Below, one piece after another: positions 1 to 5,171 of a DNA stretch of 5,171 nt. This DNA comes from Oxalobacteraceae bacterium. GTDB taxonomy: Bacteria; Pseudomonadota; Gammaproteobacteria; Burkholderiales; Burkholderiaceae_D. Within the stretch, counting starts at the first letter, position 1, and each line of letters begins with the position of its first letter. The translations under genes and the position numbers were made by a program. The notes beneath the pieces are model-generated. The model had not been told where the DNA came from, made no database searches, and saw nothing but the letters and a program-made list of their open reading frames with translations. The stretch lies in the NCBI GenBank assembly GCA_947487325.1, contig CANKWG010000164.1, positions 1 through 5,171 on the forward strand. The letters are read 5' to 3'.

Positions 1-231
1 AGTCATGATTTTCAAGAATTTTGGCGTCATTGTATACGCGAGCGGCGCAATGACCTTCAGAAAGGTACTCGTATAAAGCCGACTCAGTTATCGGGTCATC
101 AGGTCTGTATACCCGATCCGGTGTGACCTGAATGCTATGATCGGCTCCCACTGCAAAAGTGCGCTTGACTTGACTTCTGTACTGAGTGCCGTCCTGGTGG
201 CTCTGACAATCTATTTTTAATCTGTTACCTC
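1..231. other. Unresolved left-edge region and yaeQ upstream sequence
   Basis: No gene can be assigned with confidence here. Three readings are open at the left edge. Plus frame 2 runs to a TAA at 74-76 and ends in a hydrophobic stretch (GVIVYASGAMTFRKVLV). Plus frame 1 runs to a TGA at 124-126 and uses three ATA codons in about 41, which is unlike the neighbouring genes. A minus-strand frame is open from 229 to 1, has an RNY-rich codon pattern, and could start only at a GTG (149-151) with no ribosome binding site. RNY codons are self-complementary, so that pattern supports plus frame 2 equally well. The likeliest interpretation is the tail of an upstream plus-strand gene ending at 76, or a divergent minus-strand gene, but the sequence alone does not decide. 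Tandem TTGACT boxes lie at 165-170 and 170-175, but no well-spaced -10 partner follows. Confidence 0.35.
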
Positions 232-780
232 ATGGCCCTGAAATCCACCATTTACAAAGCAAGCCTGCAGATCGCGAATATGGACAGCCACTATTACGCT
301 GACCATCAGCTCAATATTGCCTGCCATCCTTCAGAGACGCTGCAAAGAATGATGATTCGGATACTGGTCTTTGCATTGAATGCGCATGAAGCCCTGGAAT
401 TCGGCAAAGGTATCTCCGATACTGATGAGCCCGATCTGTGGCAAAAAGATTTGACCGGGTCGATCGAACAATGGATCGAGGTCGGACAGCCCGATGAACG
501 TCGCATCCTGAAAGCCTGCGGCAAATCTTTACAAGTGCAGGTCTATCTGTACGCCAGTACGGGACCGATCTGGTGGAAGCAAACGCAATCAAAAGTATCC
601 CGCGCAAATAACCTGCAAATCTTCCAGATTGACCCCGAAGTTGCCAAAGCTCTGGAACCGCTGTGTCAGCGAACCATGCAACTGCAAGTGACGATTCAGG
701 ATGGCGAGATTTGGGTAAGGGATGCGACGGAGTCAGTTCAGGTCATTATTGAGCAGCTTTTCGGTACCCAAACCCGGTAG
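232..780 (+). CDS. yaeQ: YaeQ family protein
   Basis: This 182-aa protein matches the YaeQ family over its full length (E. coli YaeQ is about 181 aa). Shared landmarks are the N-terminal MALK-TIYKA start, HPSET followed by RMM-R (residues 32-43), DEPDLW (65-70), WIEVGQPDERRI (81-92), IWW-Q-QSK (about 113-121) and a C-terminal RTMQLQVTIQDGEIWV segment. Family structures have a PD-(D/E)XK nuclease-like fold, but the biochemical role is unsettled. An early report that YaeQ can replace the elongation factor RfaH was later disputed, so no reaction should be assigned. The protein has no signal peptide or membrane segment and should be cytoplasmic. The start at 232 is fixed by the conserved N-terminus, although no Shine-Dalgarno sequence precedes it (the upstream bases are CTGTTACCTC). 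It is separated from the next gene by 196 bases and is probably an independent transcription unit, unrelated to the signalling genes downstream. Confidence 0.96.
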   Translation: MALKSTIYKASLQIANMDSHYYADHQLNIACHPSETLQRMMIRILVFALNAHEALEFGKGISDTDEPDLWQKDLTGSIEQWIEVGQPDERRILKACGKSLQVQVYLYASTGPIWWKQTQSKVSRANNLQIFQIDPEVAKALEPLCQRTMQLQVTIQDGEIWVRDATESVQVIIEQLFGTQTR

Positions 781-976
781 ACGCTACTGCCCCCCTGCCA
801 GCACAAGCGCCTAGCCGCGACCACTCCCACGCTTCCGAAAAATCGGACGAAAGCTGGACGAGCAATGATTAATTTATTGCCATTTTAAAAATTTAGGTCA
901 TTAAACCCTTCGGTTAGCCTCGCACCCACCTAAATTGGGCATCGAAACGAAGTAATACTTTAGTATAATTTGCCAC
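781..976 (+). other. Intergenic region with AT-rich patch upstream of the membrane-protein operon
   Basis: No gene is supported here. A small hairpin, TCCGA-AAAA-TCGGA (834-847), follows yaeQ but has no T-run, so it is a weak terminator candidate at best. An AT-rich patch (about 865-906) contains TTGCCA (877-882), a 5/6 match to a -35 box, but the bases 17 further on (ATTAAA, 900-905) are a poor -10. The right end carries the TATAAT box and the dyad described separately. Confidence 0.5.
955..976 (+). promoter_or_regulatory. Putative promoter -10 box of the operon, with overlapping dyad; leaderless geometry
   Basis: A perfect TATAAT lies at 964-969, and only 7 bases (TTGCCAC) separate it from the ATG at 977. 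Transcription normally begins about 7 bases after the -10 box, so the mRNA would start at or next to the start codon and be leaderless. This agrees with the absence of any ribosome binding site upstream of 977. No good -35 box is seen at 16-18 bases upstream (the region reads CATCGAAA), which suggests an activator or an unusual sigma factor. A dyad, ATACT-TT-AGTAT (955-966), overlaps the left edge of the -10 box and could be an operator. The function is inferred from sequence and spacing only. Confidence 0.5.
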
Positions 977-1831
977 ATGCCAAGCCCGATACGTCCTGCG
1001 GACTGGGAGCACTTTTCCATCGTTCGCGAATCCTTGTCTCTGGATCGCCTCCATGTGGCCATGGTCGGGCGCAATCGTCGTCAGCTGCTGGACTACGCCG
1101 CGGCGCTGGCCATCACGCTCTCGGAACGAGATGGCTGGCATATCGAAAAGTATGATCCTCAGCGGCTAGAGAACCTCATCGTCGATCTGATGCTGAATCG
1201 TTTCGACACCGCGCTGCAGACCGTTTCGGGTCATCGCACTAGCCCCTCCCGTCGCCCACCCGGCTGCGCGCTGTTCATCCCAGACGCAATGACGATACCC
1301 CGCGCCACTTTCCAGCAACTGGTCAGACTCGCGGCTGGTACGCGCGACAACCGGCTTCGGCTCGTGGCACTTTTCCCTTCCGACAGCCAAGCCTGCGAAG
1401 AGCGCATTGCCTTGATGGGTACTCGAGTGGCCCGGTGGGACCTGGATGATGACACCGCCATTACGGCCGATCATGCATTTTTCGCAGGCACGATGGGGCA
1501 CACATTTAAACCCGTTACCACCGCTAAGCAACATCGCAAACCGGTGCGATTGCTGGCGGCGGGCGCTGTTGCGGCGATGCTGGCGGTACTGGCCGTGCTG
1601 CCCATGATGTGGCCCGCCATGTCTGGTATCTCGTTCGAGCTCCCTATGGATGGCCAGACCCGTACTCAAGGCGAACGCCCAACGGCACTCGCCGGCACGT
1701 TGGGGCCGGACAGTCTGCCTGCTACCGTCACGCCGTTGCACAGCAAAGAAAATGATGCCGACAGCCAGACCGAACAGACTGTACGCAGTGACCTAGAGGA
1801 CGCTGCCCAAGCTGAGGCCTTGAGACCATGA
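977..1831 (+). CDS. Uncharacterised single-pass membrane protein, possible degenerate P-loop (ExeA/DamX-like) N-domain
   Basis: This 284-aa protein belongs to no family recognised with confidence. Residues 1-188 look like a soluble alpha/beta domain, 191-213 are one strong membrane segment, and 214-284 are a polar, acidic, low-complexity tail. Positive residues just before the membrane segment (KQHRKPVR) predict that the N-domain is cytoplasmic and the tail periplasmic. The N-domain layout recalls ExeA/DamX-type AAA proteins: a hydrophobic strand ending in glycine (LHVAMVG, 25-31), a Walker-B-like strand (CALFIPDA, 97-104), then LRLVALF (127-133) followed by a region like the usual arginine/sensor part. 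However, the P-loop position reads GRNRRQLL with no GKS/GKT, so ATP binding is unlikely if the homology is real. The start at 977 is the first ATG in frame, has no ribosome binding site and fits a leaderless transcript; the next Met is residue 29. The stop overlaps the next start (ATGA at 1828-1831), so the two genes are probably translationally coupled. The gene call is firm, the fold is a guess. Confidence 0.85.
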   Translation: MPSPIRPADWEHFSIVRESLSLDRLHVAMVGRNRRQLLDYAAALAITLSERDGWHIEKYDPQRLENLIVDLMLNRFDTALQTVSGHRTSPSRRPPGCALFIPDAMTIPRATFQQLVRLAAGTRDNRLRLVALFPSDSQACEERIALMGTRVARWDLDDDTAITADHAFFAGTMGHTFKPVTTAKQHRKPVRLLAAGAVAAMLAVLAVLPMMWPAMSGISFELPMDGQTRTQGERPTALAGTLGPDSLPATVTPLHSKENDADSQTEQTVRSDLEDAAQAEALRP

Positions 1832-3240
1832 GTTTCGACAACGCCTCAGTGCTCTTCTTTTTGCTCGCCAGCGCAGCGTTGCTTGCGATGGATCTGCTAC
1901 GCCACCGCAAACGACAAGCAGGATTGAACGATTACTTTGCAGGACTTGCCGCGCTCGCGGCGCTGCTGCATCCACTCGCGTGGTGGATCGCAGATACGTT
2001 GGCGTTACCGGGTGATCTGACGCCCTTTTTTGCGTTTGATCTGATCGCCGCCTGCGCGATAGCAGCAGCGGCAGCAAATCAGGCACCCTTTGGAAAGCGT
2101 TGGGGACCTTTCGCTGCATTGGCCACTTTGGCTGCATCTGCACTCGCAATCGGCACGCAGCTGCTACCAATGCATGGCACGGGTGTTACCGCACCGTTGA
2201 TGGCATCGGTATTGCTGTGCACGGTCTTCATTGGCTGCGCCACTGAGTGCAGCCGCCATGCGCGATTGAATCAGCTGGCGCAACGTCCGGTCTGGACACT
2301 GGCTCTGTTATCAGGAGCCGCCGCAGTCCTGCAGTTGCTGGTGGCGCTAGTGTCGATTACCTCGCAAGCCACTGAAGGCTATGGACCACAACTGCTGTCG
2401 GCGACTGGCATCGCTTGGCTGTTGATCAAGCTCATGCTGGTCAGTACGCTGCTAAAGCTATCGTCTGCGAGACGTGCGGAGCTATCCGATCGCTTGTCGC
2501 GACAGCTCGTCGCCAAGGCAAATGCATCGACCAACGATCTACTCGTTGTAACGCAAGCTTTCTACCAGCTGCCCGGCAATGTGCTGGTCACGGATGACGA
2601 CGGACGGATTCTGTTTGCTACGGCACAAGCGCGGCGCCTGCTTGCGTATCCAGAGACGAAGGACTGCGTACTAGAAGACTTATTTCTCGCCGTTCAACCC
2701 AGTGGTCATCAACTGGTACGCGCCCTGTTTGAAAAACCGGATCATCAGGCCGAGCTGATGCAAATCCGGATGACTCGAGTCGAGTGTAGCGATCAAGGCT
2801 ATCACCTGCTGCAGCTAGAGACCTTGCCGTTCAATTACGAGATGCTGCGCGGCCTGCTGGTTGATTCGCGTAATGATGCGCCACACGAAGCGACAGGTCT
2901 GCTTGACCATCATTTTGCGATCGCTGCGATGGCTGATGGCTGGTTCCGTTTGCTCGACCCGATCGACCGCTACGCAGCCTCAGGTGTGTTCTGGGACAAG
3001 CTGAGAATTCTCTCCAGCGGTGACAGTGAGATTGCGCATCTGGAAAACAGTATTGCCAGCGCCAGCGCGGCGCAAGGATGGCTGCGTATCCGTAATGGTG
3101 GCGGATTGTCTGTGTCACTACGAAAACTTCAGACACCGGACTACAAACTGTTTTATCGGGTCCACATGACGCTGGTTGATGATGCACTGCAGGCCAATGC
3201 GAATGCGCCATGTACCGACAGCGGAGAGACAAAGCGATGA
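1828..3240 (+). CDS. Multi-pass (about 7 TM) membrane PAS sensor protein without kinase or other output domain
   Basis: This 470-aa protein starts with an N-terminal membrane region holding about seven hydrophobic segments (roughly residues 5-24, 37-55, 67-84, 94-113, 121-138, 155-177 and 189-211). A basic linker (SSARRAELSDRLSRQ) follows, and then a clear PAS domain at about 240-345, marked by LPGNVLVTDDDGRILFATAQARRLL (given here by its key turns, PGNVLVTD at 249-256 and the RRLL helix at 269-272). A second PAS-like unit probably spans 360-455: DGW (W372), a second Trp in FWDKL (W389), and a closing pair of strands resembling a PAC motif. It ends there: no histidine-kinase H box, ATPase, GGDEF, EAL or methyl-accepting domain is present. 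PAS domains bind small ligands or mediate protein contacts, so this looks like an input module that must signal through a partner. The ATGA overlap with both neighbours places it in the middle of a coupled operon; GAGG (1814-1817) is a weak ribosome binding site. The ligand is unknown. Confidence 0.88.
   Translation: MSFDNASVLFFLLASAALLAMDLLRHRKRQAGLNDYFAGLAALAALLHPLAWWIADTLALPGDLTPFFAFDLIAACAIAAAAANQAPFGKRWGPFAALATLAASALAIGTQLLPMHGTGVTAPLMASVLLCTVFIGCATECSRHARLNQLAQRPVWTLALLSGAAAVLQLLVALVSITSQATEGYGPQLLSATGIAWLLIKLMLVSTLLKLSSARRAELSDRLSRQLVAKANASTNDLLVVTQAFYQLPGNVLVTDDDGRILFATAQARRLLAYPETKDCVLEDLFLAVQPSGHQLVRALFEKPDHQAELMQIRMTRVECSDQGYHLLQLETLPFNYEMLRGLLVDSRNDAPHEATGLLDHHFAIAAMADGWFRLLDPIDRYAASGVFWDKLRILSSGDSEIAHLENSIASASAAQGWLRIRNGGGLSVSLRKLQTPDYKLFYRVHMTLVDDALQANANAPCTDSGETKR
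3223..3228 (+). promoter_or_regulatory. Ribosome binding site deciding the start of the HTH gene
   Basis: GGAGAG sits 8 bases before the ATG at 3237, inside the end of the preceding gene. It is the best Shine-Dalgarno match seen among the plus-strand genes and decides in favour of 3237 over the in-frame ATG at 3210, which lies upstream of it. Confidence 0.7.
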
Positions 3241-3725
3241 CAGGGCGCCTGAAACAAACAGGTGCACAGATCACCGTTCTCGGCAAGCTGATAGAGCGGG
3301 TAAGACGCGAGCACAAACTGACAACTGCCACATTGGCGATGCTATCGGGCTTAACTGACGCGCAGATCAAAGGCATCGAGGAAGACAGCATGACGCCTTT
3401 CGTCGATGAGGCACATCGCATCGATTGCGCACGCCGCATCGCAATAGCTATGGGACTACCTGACCATCATTTCTTGGAAAAGCACATAGCTACAAGTGCC
3501 CAACGTGTTGTAGCGCAAAAAGTCCTGTCTTCAGCGCCGGAGCCACTGCCGCGCAATGCCTGGGAAAACTTGCCGATTGCGGATCTGAAAGTGCTCGCCA
3601 AGCTACGAACGATCGACGCTCCTGCTGCACCCGAGCAGCGCCGACACGGCTCCCCCCTTCTGATCGCGCTGGTGGTTTCCCTGCTGCTTGCCGCTCTGAT
3701 AGTCGGTCTTGCATTTGCTCGCTGA
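3237..3725 (+). CDS. RodZ-like helix-turn-helix protein with C-terminal membrane anchor
   Basis: This 162-aa protein has an N-terminal XRE/RodZ-type helix-turn-helix domain (about residues 15-80). The pattern LGKLIERVRREHKLTT, then LAMLSGLTDAQIKGIEED, then an alpha helix ending in AMGLPDHHFL parallels the HTH of RodZ, which ends in GFLRAYARYLGLD. A linker of about 55 residues leads to one hydrophobic segment (about 140-160) that ends only a few residues from the C-terminus. It would therefore be tail-anchored with the HTH in the cytoplasm and almost nothing in the periplasm, unlike RodZ, which has a large periplasmic domain. The HTH may bind DNA at the membrane or serve as a protein-contact surface, as in RodZ with MreB. 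An upstream in-frame ATG at 3210 would add 9 residues, but 3237 is preferred: it has GGAGAG (3223-3228) 8 bases upstream and forms an ATGA overlap with the previous stop, matching the other operon junction. Confidence 0.85.
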   Translation: MTGRLKQTGAQITVLGKLIERVRREHKLTTATLAMLSGLTDAQIKGIEEDSMTPFVDEAHRIDCARRIAIAMGLPDHHFLEKHIATSAQRVVAQKVLSSAPEPLPRNAWENLPIADLKVLAKLRTIDAPAAPEQRRHGSPLLIALVVSLLLAALIVGLAFAR

Positions 3726-3798
3726 ACGATCTAAAAACCCGAGCTGCGGGGTGCTGCTAAAACCGCGATCTGATTCACCGCAATGAAACGCAGTCCGC
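3726..3798 (+). other. Short intergenic region between HTH gene and response regulator
   Basis: This stretch contains a short hairpin, CCCG-AGCTG-CGGG (3738-3750), with no T-run, so it is not a convincing terminator. CGATCT occurs twice (3727-3732 and 3766-3771), and CTAAAA followed by CC also occurs twice (from 3731 and from 3757), a small imperfect direct repeat that could be a binding site. Read-through from the operon into the response regulator is possible. Confidence 0.35.
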
Positions 3799-3811
3799 TA
3801 CAATTCCGGCC
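3774..3811 (+). promoter_or_regulatory. Putative promoter of the response-regulator gene, leaderless geometry
   Basis: TACAAT (3799-3804, 5/6 match to TATAAT) lies exactly 7 bases before the ATG at 3812, the same spacing as at the operon start. A weak -35 candidate, TTCACC (3774-3779), is 19 bases upstream of it. No ribosome binding site is present between the box and the ATG, so a leaderless mRNA is predicted. The gene may thus be expressed separately from the upstream operon. Confidence 0.5.
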
Positions 3812-4468
3812 ATGACCTCACTGCCATCATTGCTGATCGTTGACGATCACCCTATCATCCGTACCGCGCTGGCGGAGGCCGTACGTTCACGTTTTCCGAA
3901 AATCAGACTGGAGACCGCCGGTGATGCAGAGACTGGCATTGCGCTGATCAAGGCCGAGCTGAAAAAGAAAAAATCACAAGCTTGGTGGGTACTGATTGAT
4001 CTGGGTCTGCCGGGTATCGGTGGACTTGAGGCCATCACTCAGTTGCTGGCACTTGATCCGTCAGTGCGGACAATCACGATCTCAGGTAATGACGATGAAC
4101 TGCAAGTTGGCGCATGCTTCGGCGCTGGTTCATCGGCATTTATCAGCAAGGCCGCGCCGATTCAGGACACCGTGACCATCATTGCGCAAGCAGTCGAAGG
4201 TACGCTGATCAAGGGTACCTGGCTGTCGGCACGTGGCCTCGCAGACAGCTCGGCTCTCAATCAGATTGCTCTCACTGACCGTCAGATTCAAGTACTTTCA
4301 ATGATCTGTCAGGGCATGAGTAATCGCGAGATTGCTGACAGTCTGGGCATTTCGGAAATCACGGCCAAATCTCATGTCGGCGGCATTTTTCGTGAGCTGC
4401 ATGTAGCCAGCCGCACACAGGCAGTATTGGTGGCGCAAAAGCTGGGCCTGTTCGCCAATAATCACTGA
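3812..4468 (+). CDS. LuxR (NarL/FixJ) family response regulator transcription factor
   Basis: This 218-aa protein has the normal length and two-domain plan of NarL/FixJ-type response regulators. The receiver domain (about residues 5-125) has the acidic pair D11-D12, phosphoacceptor D63 in VLIDLGLPG, the switch residue S91 and the conserved K113, so it should be phosphorylated and respond normally. The C-terminal LuxR-type HTH (about 152-212) is shown by LTDRQIQVLSMICQGMSNRE, then IADSLGISEITAKSHVGGIF and a final SRTQAVLVAQKLGL. Two glycines (G190-G191) lie within the recognition helix, which is a little unusual. It should be a cytoplasmic DNA-binding activator or repressor driven by a histidine kinase; the convergent hybrid kinase is the obvious candidate donor. 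A lysine-rich loop (KKKK, 51-54) lies before the phosphoacceptor strand, encoded by an A-rich run. The target genes are not known; the upstream membrane-protein operon is a reasonable guess. Confidence 0.96.
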   Translation: MTSLPSLLIVDDHPIIRTALAEAVRSRFPKIRLETAGDAETGIALIKAELKKKKSQAWWVLIDLGLPGIGGLEAITQLLALDPSVRTITISGNDDELQVGACFGAGSSAFISKAAPIQDTVTIIAQAVEGTLIKGTWLSARGLADSSALNQIALTDRQIQVLSMICQGMSNREIADSLGISEITAKSHVGGIFRELHVASRTQAVLVAQKLGLFANNH

Positions 4469-4512
4469 AAAATTGAAACCTATCTCGTCAAGACCTAACG
4501 AGATAAATTTTT
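4468..4512. terminator. Bidirectional intrinsic terminator between convergent genes
   Basis: A perfect 8-bp inverted repeat, TATCTCGT (4481-4488) and ACGAGATA (4498-4505), encloses a 9-base loop. It is flanked by AAAAATT (4468-4474) on the left and AATTTTT (4506-4512) on the right, which are themselves complementary. Read from either strand, the hairpin is followed by a U-run, though on the minus strand the run comes some bases after the stem. The two stop codons lie right at its borders, as expected for a shared terminator of the response-regulator and kinase genes. The stem is only moderately GC-rich. Confidence 0.8.
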
Positions 4513-5171
4513 AATGCGTATCTCTTCGGGACAGCGCACCATTGATCACCTCACGCAATTTTTCTGCGCTGAACGGTCGCTGTAACAGCGTCACGGGTGA
4601 GCCCGTCTGCTTCTCGAGGTTGGTCATCAGATCCTCATCACTGCACAGGACTACTGGAATAGTGGCATTGAACTCATCATTCATATGAGTAATCGCCTGA
4701 GCCACTGATTCCGATTGCAGCTGCGCGTCTATCATCAATAGCGTAGGCACAAGACTGCGCGCCGCAAGCTGTCGAATTGCATCAGCACTTCCACCCGCCG
4801 TCAGAATATCGATACCCAAACTGGGCGCCAGCAAACGCAAAGCATTAGCCACATCCGGATCAGCATCGATGCAGACCATCAGCGTATTGACTGGGGGCTC
4901 AACCACAACCTGAGGCAGCACGCGCTCAAGGAGATTCGCATCGCGCATCGCCATACGCTCGGTATCCGACAAGGGTGTCGCCGACAGCGGCAGCTCAATG
5001 GCAAAGACCGATCCCATACCCAAATGACTGCTCAATAGTATCCGGCCGCCTATGCGGGCTGCAAGCCGCCTTGCAATGGCCAATCCCAATCCCACACCTT
5101 GCGTCGCCATTGCAGCGGCATCACCGCGCGTGAATTCATCGAAAATTTTCTTGCGCAAAGGTGCAGCAATA
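4511..5171 (-). CDS. Hybrid histidine kinase, C-terminal part (ATPase end plus degenerate receiver), cut by window edge
   Basis: The frame stays open to the right edge, so only about the last 219 residues are visible and the true start lies outside. The visible part opens with IAAPLRKKIFDEFTRGD, the end of a G1 box and the F box of a histidine-kinase ATPase domain, followed by the G2 box GVGLGLAIARRLA and a closing GMGSVFAIELPL. After a linker of about 30 residues comes a receiver domain starting at NTLMVCIDADPDV. Its phosphoacceptor Asp is in LLMIDAQL and the switch Ser is in VVLCSDE. Two usual active-site residues are changed: the second acid of the Asp pair is Ala (IDADP), and the conserved Lys is Arg (LLQRPFS). 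The receiver may therefore be phosphorylated poorly or act as a regulatory domain. The TTG at 5156-5158 is not a real start. The gene converges on the response regulator across a shared terminator; pairing of the two is likely but unproven. Confidence 0.93.
   Translation of the reverse strand, partial: IAAPLRKKIFDEFTRGDAAAMATQGVGLGLAIARRLAARIGGRILLSSHLGMGSVFAIELPLSATPLSDTERMAMRDANLLERVLPQVVVEPPVNTLMVCIDADPDVANALRLLAPSLGIDILTAGGSADAIRQLAARSLVPTLLMIDAQLQSESVAQAITHMNDEFNATIPVVLCSDEDLMTNLEKQTGSPVTLLQRPFSAEKLREVINGALSRRDTH

Noticed and set aside
137..220. 27-codon ORF with a hydrophobic C-terminus upstream of yaeQ
   Set aside because: It has no ribosome binding site, and its length and composition are not beyond chance.
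834..847. Hairpin TCCGA-AAAA-TCGGA as the yaeQ terminator
   Set aside because: The stem is only 5 bp and is followed by ACGAAAGC, not a T-run.
865..888. Tiny ORF (ATG, six further codons, TAA) in the intergenic region as a leader peptide
   Set aside because: It is only seven residues, has no regulatory codon run or attenuator hairpin after it, and is expected by chance in AT-rich sequence.
1166..1741. Minus-strand open frame of 191 codons
   Set aside because: It lies wholly antisense to the 284-aa membrane protein, is Arg/His/Gly-rich as shadow frames in this composition are, and has no start signals or recognisable domain.
3210..3236. In-frame ATG at 3210 as the start of the HTH protein
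   Set aside because: It lies upstream of the good ribosome binding site GGAGAG, has none of its own, and would give a 31-base overlap, whereas 3237 gives the same ATGA junction as the previous gene pair.
2831..3439. Minus-strand open frame of 202 codons
   Set aside because: It is antisense to the PAS protein and the HTH gene, both of which have clear domains. Its translation is Cys/Ser/Arg-rich with no recognisable motif.
5156..5158. TTG as the start of a short protein on the minus strand
   Set aside because: The frame continues to the edge and the residues before it complete a kinase G1 box (IAAPL), so this is an internal codon of a longer kinase.

Overview
The window looks like chromosomal DNA of a proteobacterium, probably beta- or gamma-. 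It has moderate GC, a clear YaeQ-family gene (a family found mainly in those classes), tightly packed genes, and a LuxR-type response regulator beside a hybrid histidine kinase. No transposase, integrase, CRISPR array, tRNA or rRNA was seen, so nothing points to a mobile element.

Layout: bases 1-231 are unresolved edge sequence in which several frames stay open and none has convincing gene signals. A yaeQ homologue follows (232-780, +). A 196-base intergenic stretch (781-976) contains an AT-rich patch and ends in a TATAAT box only 7 bases before the next start codon. Then come three tightly coupled plus-strand genes: a one-pass membrane protein of 284 aa (977-1831), a multi-pass membrane sensor with one clear and one probable PAS domain but no kinase domain (1828-3240), and a 162-aa RodZ-like helix-turn-helix protein with a C-terminal membrane anchor (3237-3725). 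Both junctions are 4-base ATGA overlaps. After 86 bases comes a NarL/FixJ-family response regulator (3812-4468, +), again with a -10-like box exactly 7 bases before its ATG. A strong inverted repeat flanked by A and T tracts (4468-4512) separates it from a convergent gene (4511 to the right edge, -). That gene encodes the C-terminal end of a hybrid histidine kinase: the end of its ATPase domain plus a receiver domain that lacks two usual active-site residues.

Together, 977 to the right edge reads as a signalling locus. The PAS protein, itself without output, would sense a signal at the membrane or in the cytoplasm. The other two operon products are membrane-anchored partners of unknown role, one with a probable DNA-binding domain. 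The response regulator has all its phosphorylation residues and is the likely transcriptional output, with the convergent hybrid kinase as the most obvious phosphodonor. The link between operon and two-component pair is inferred from neighbourhood only. The three operon genes are not recognised as a named system, and they are the most novel part of the window.
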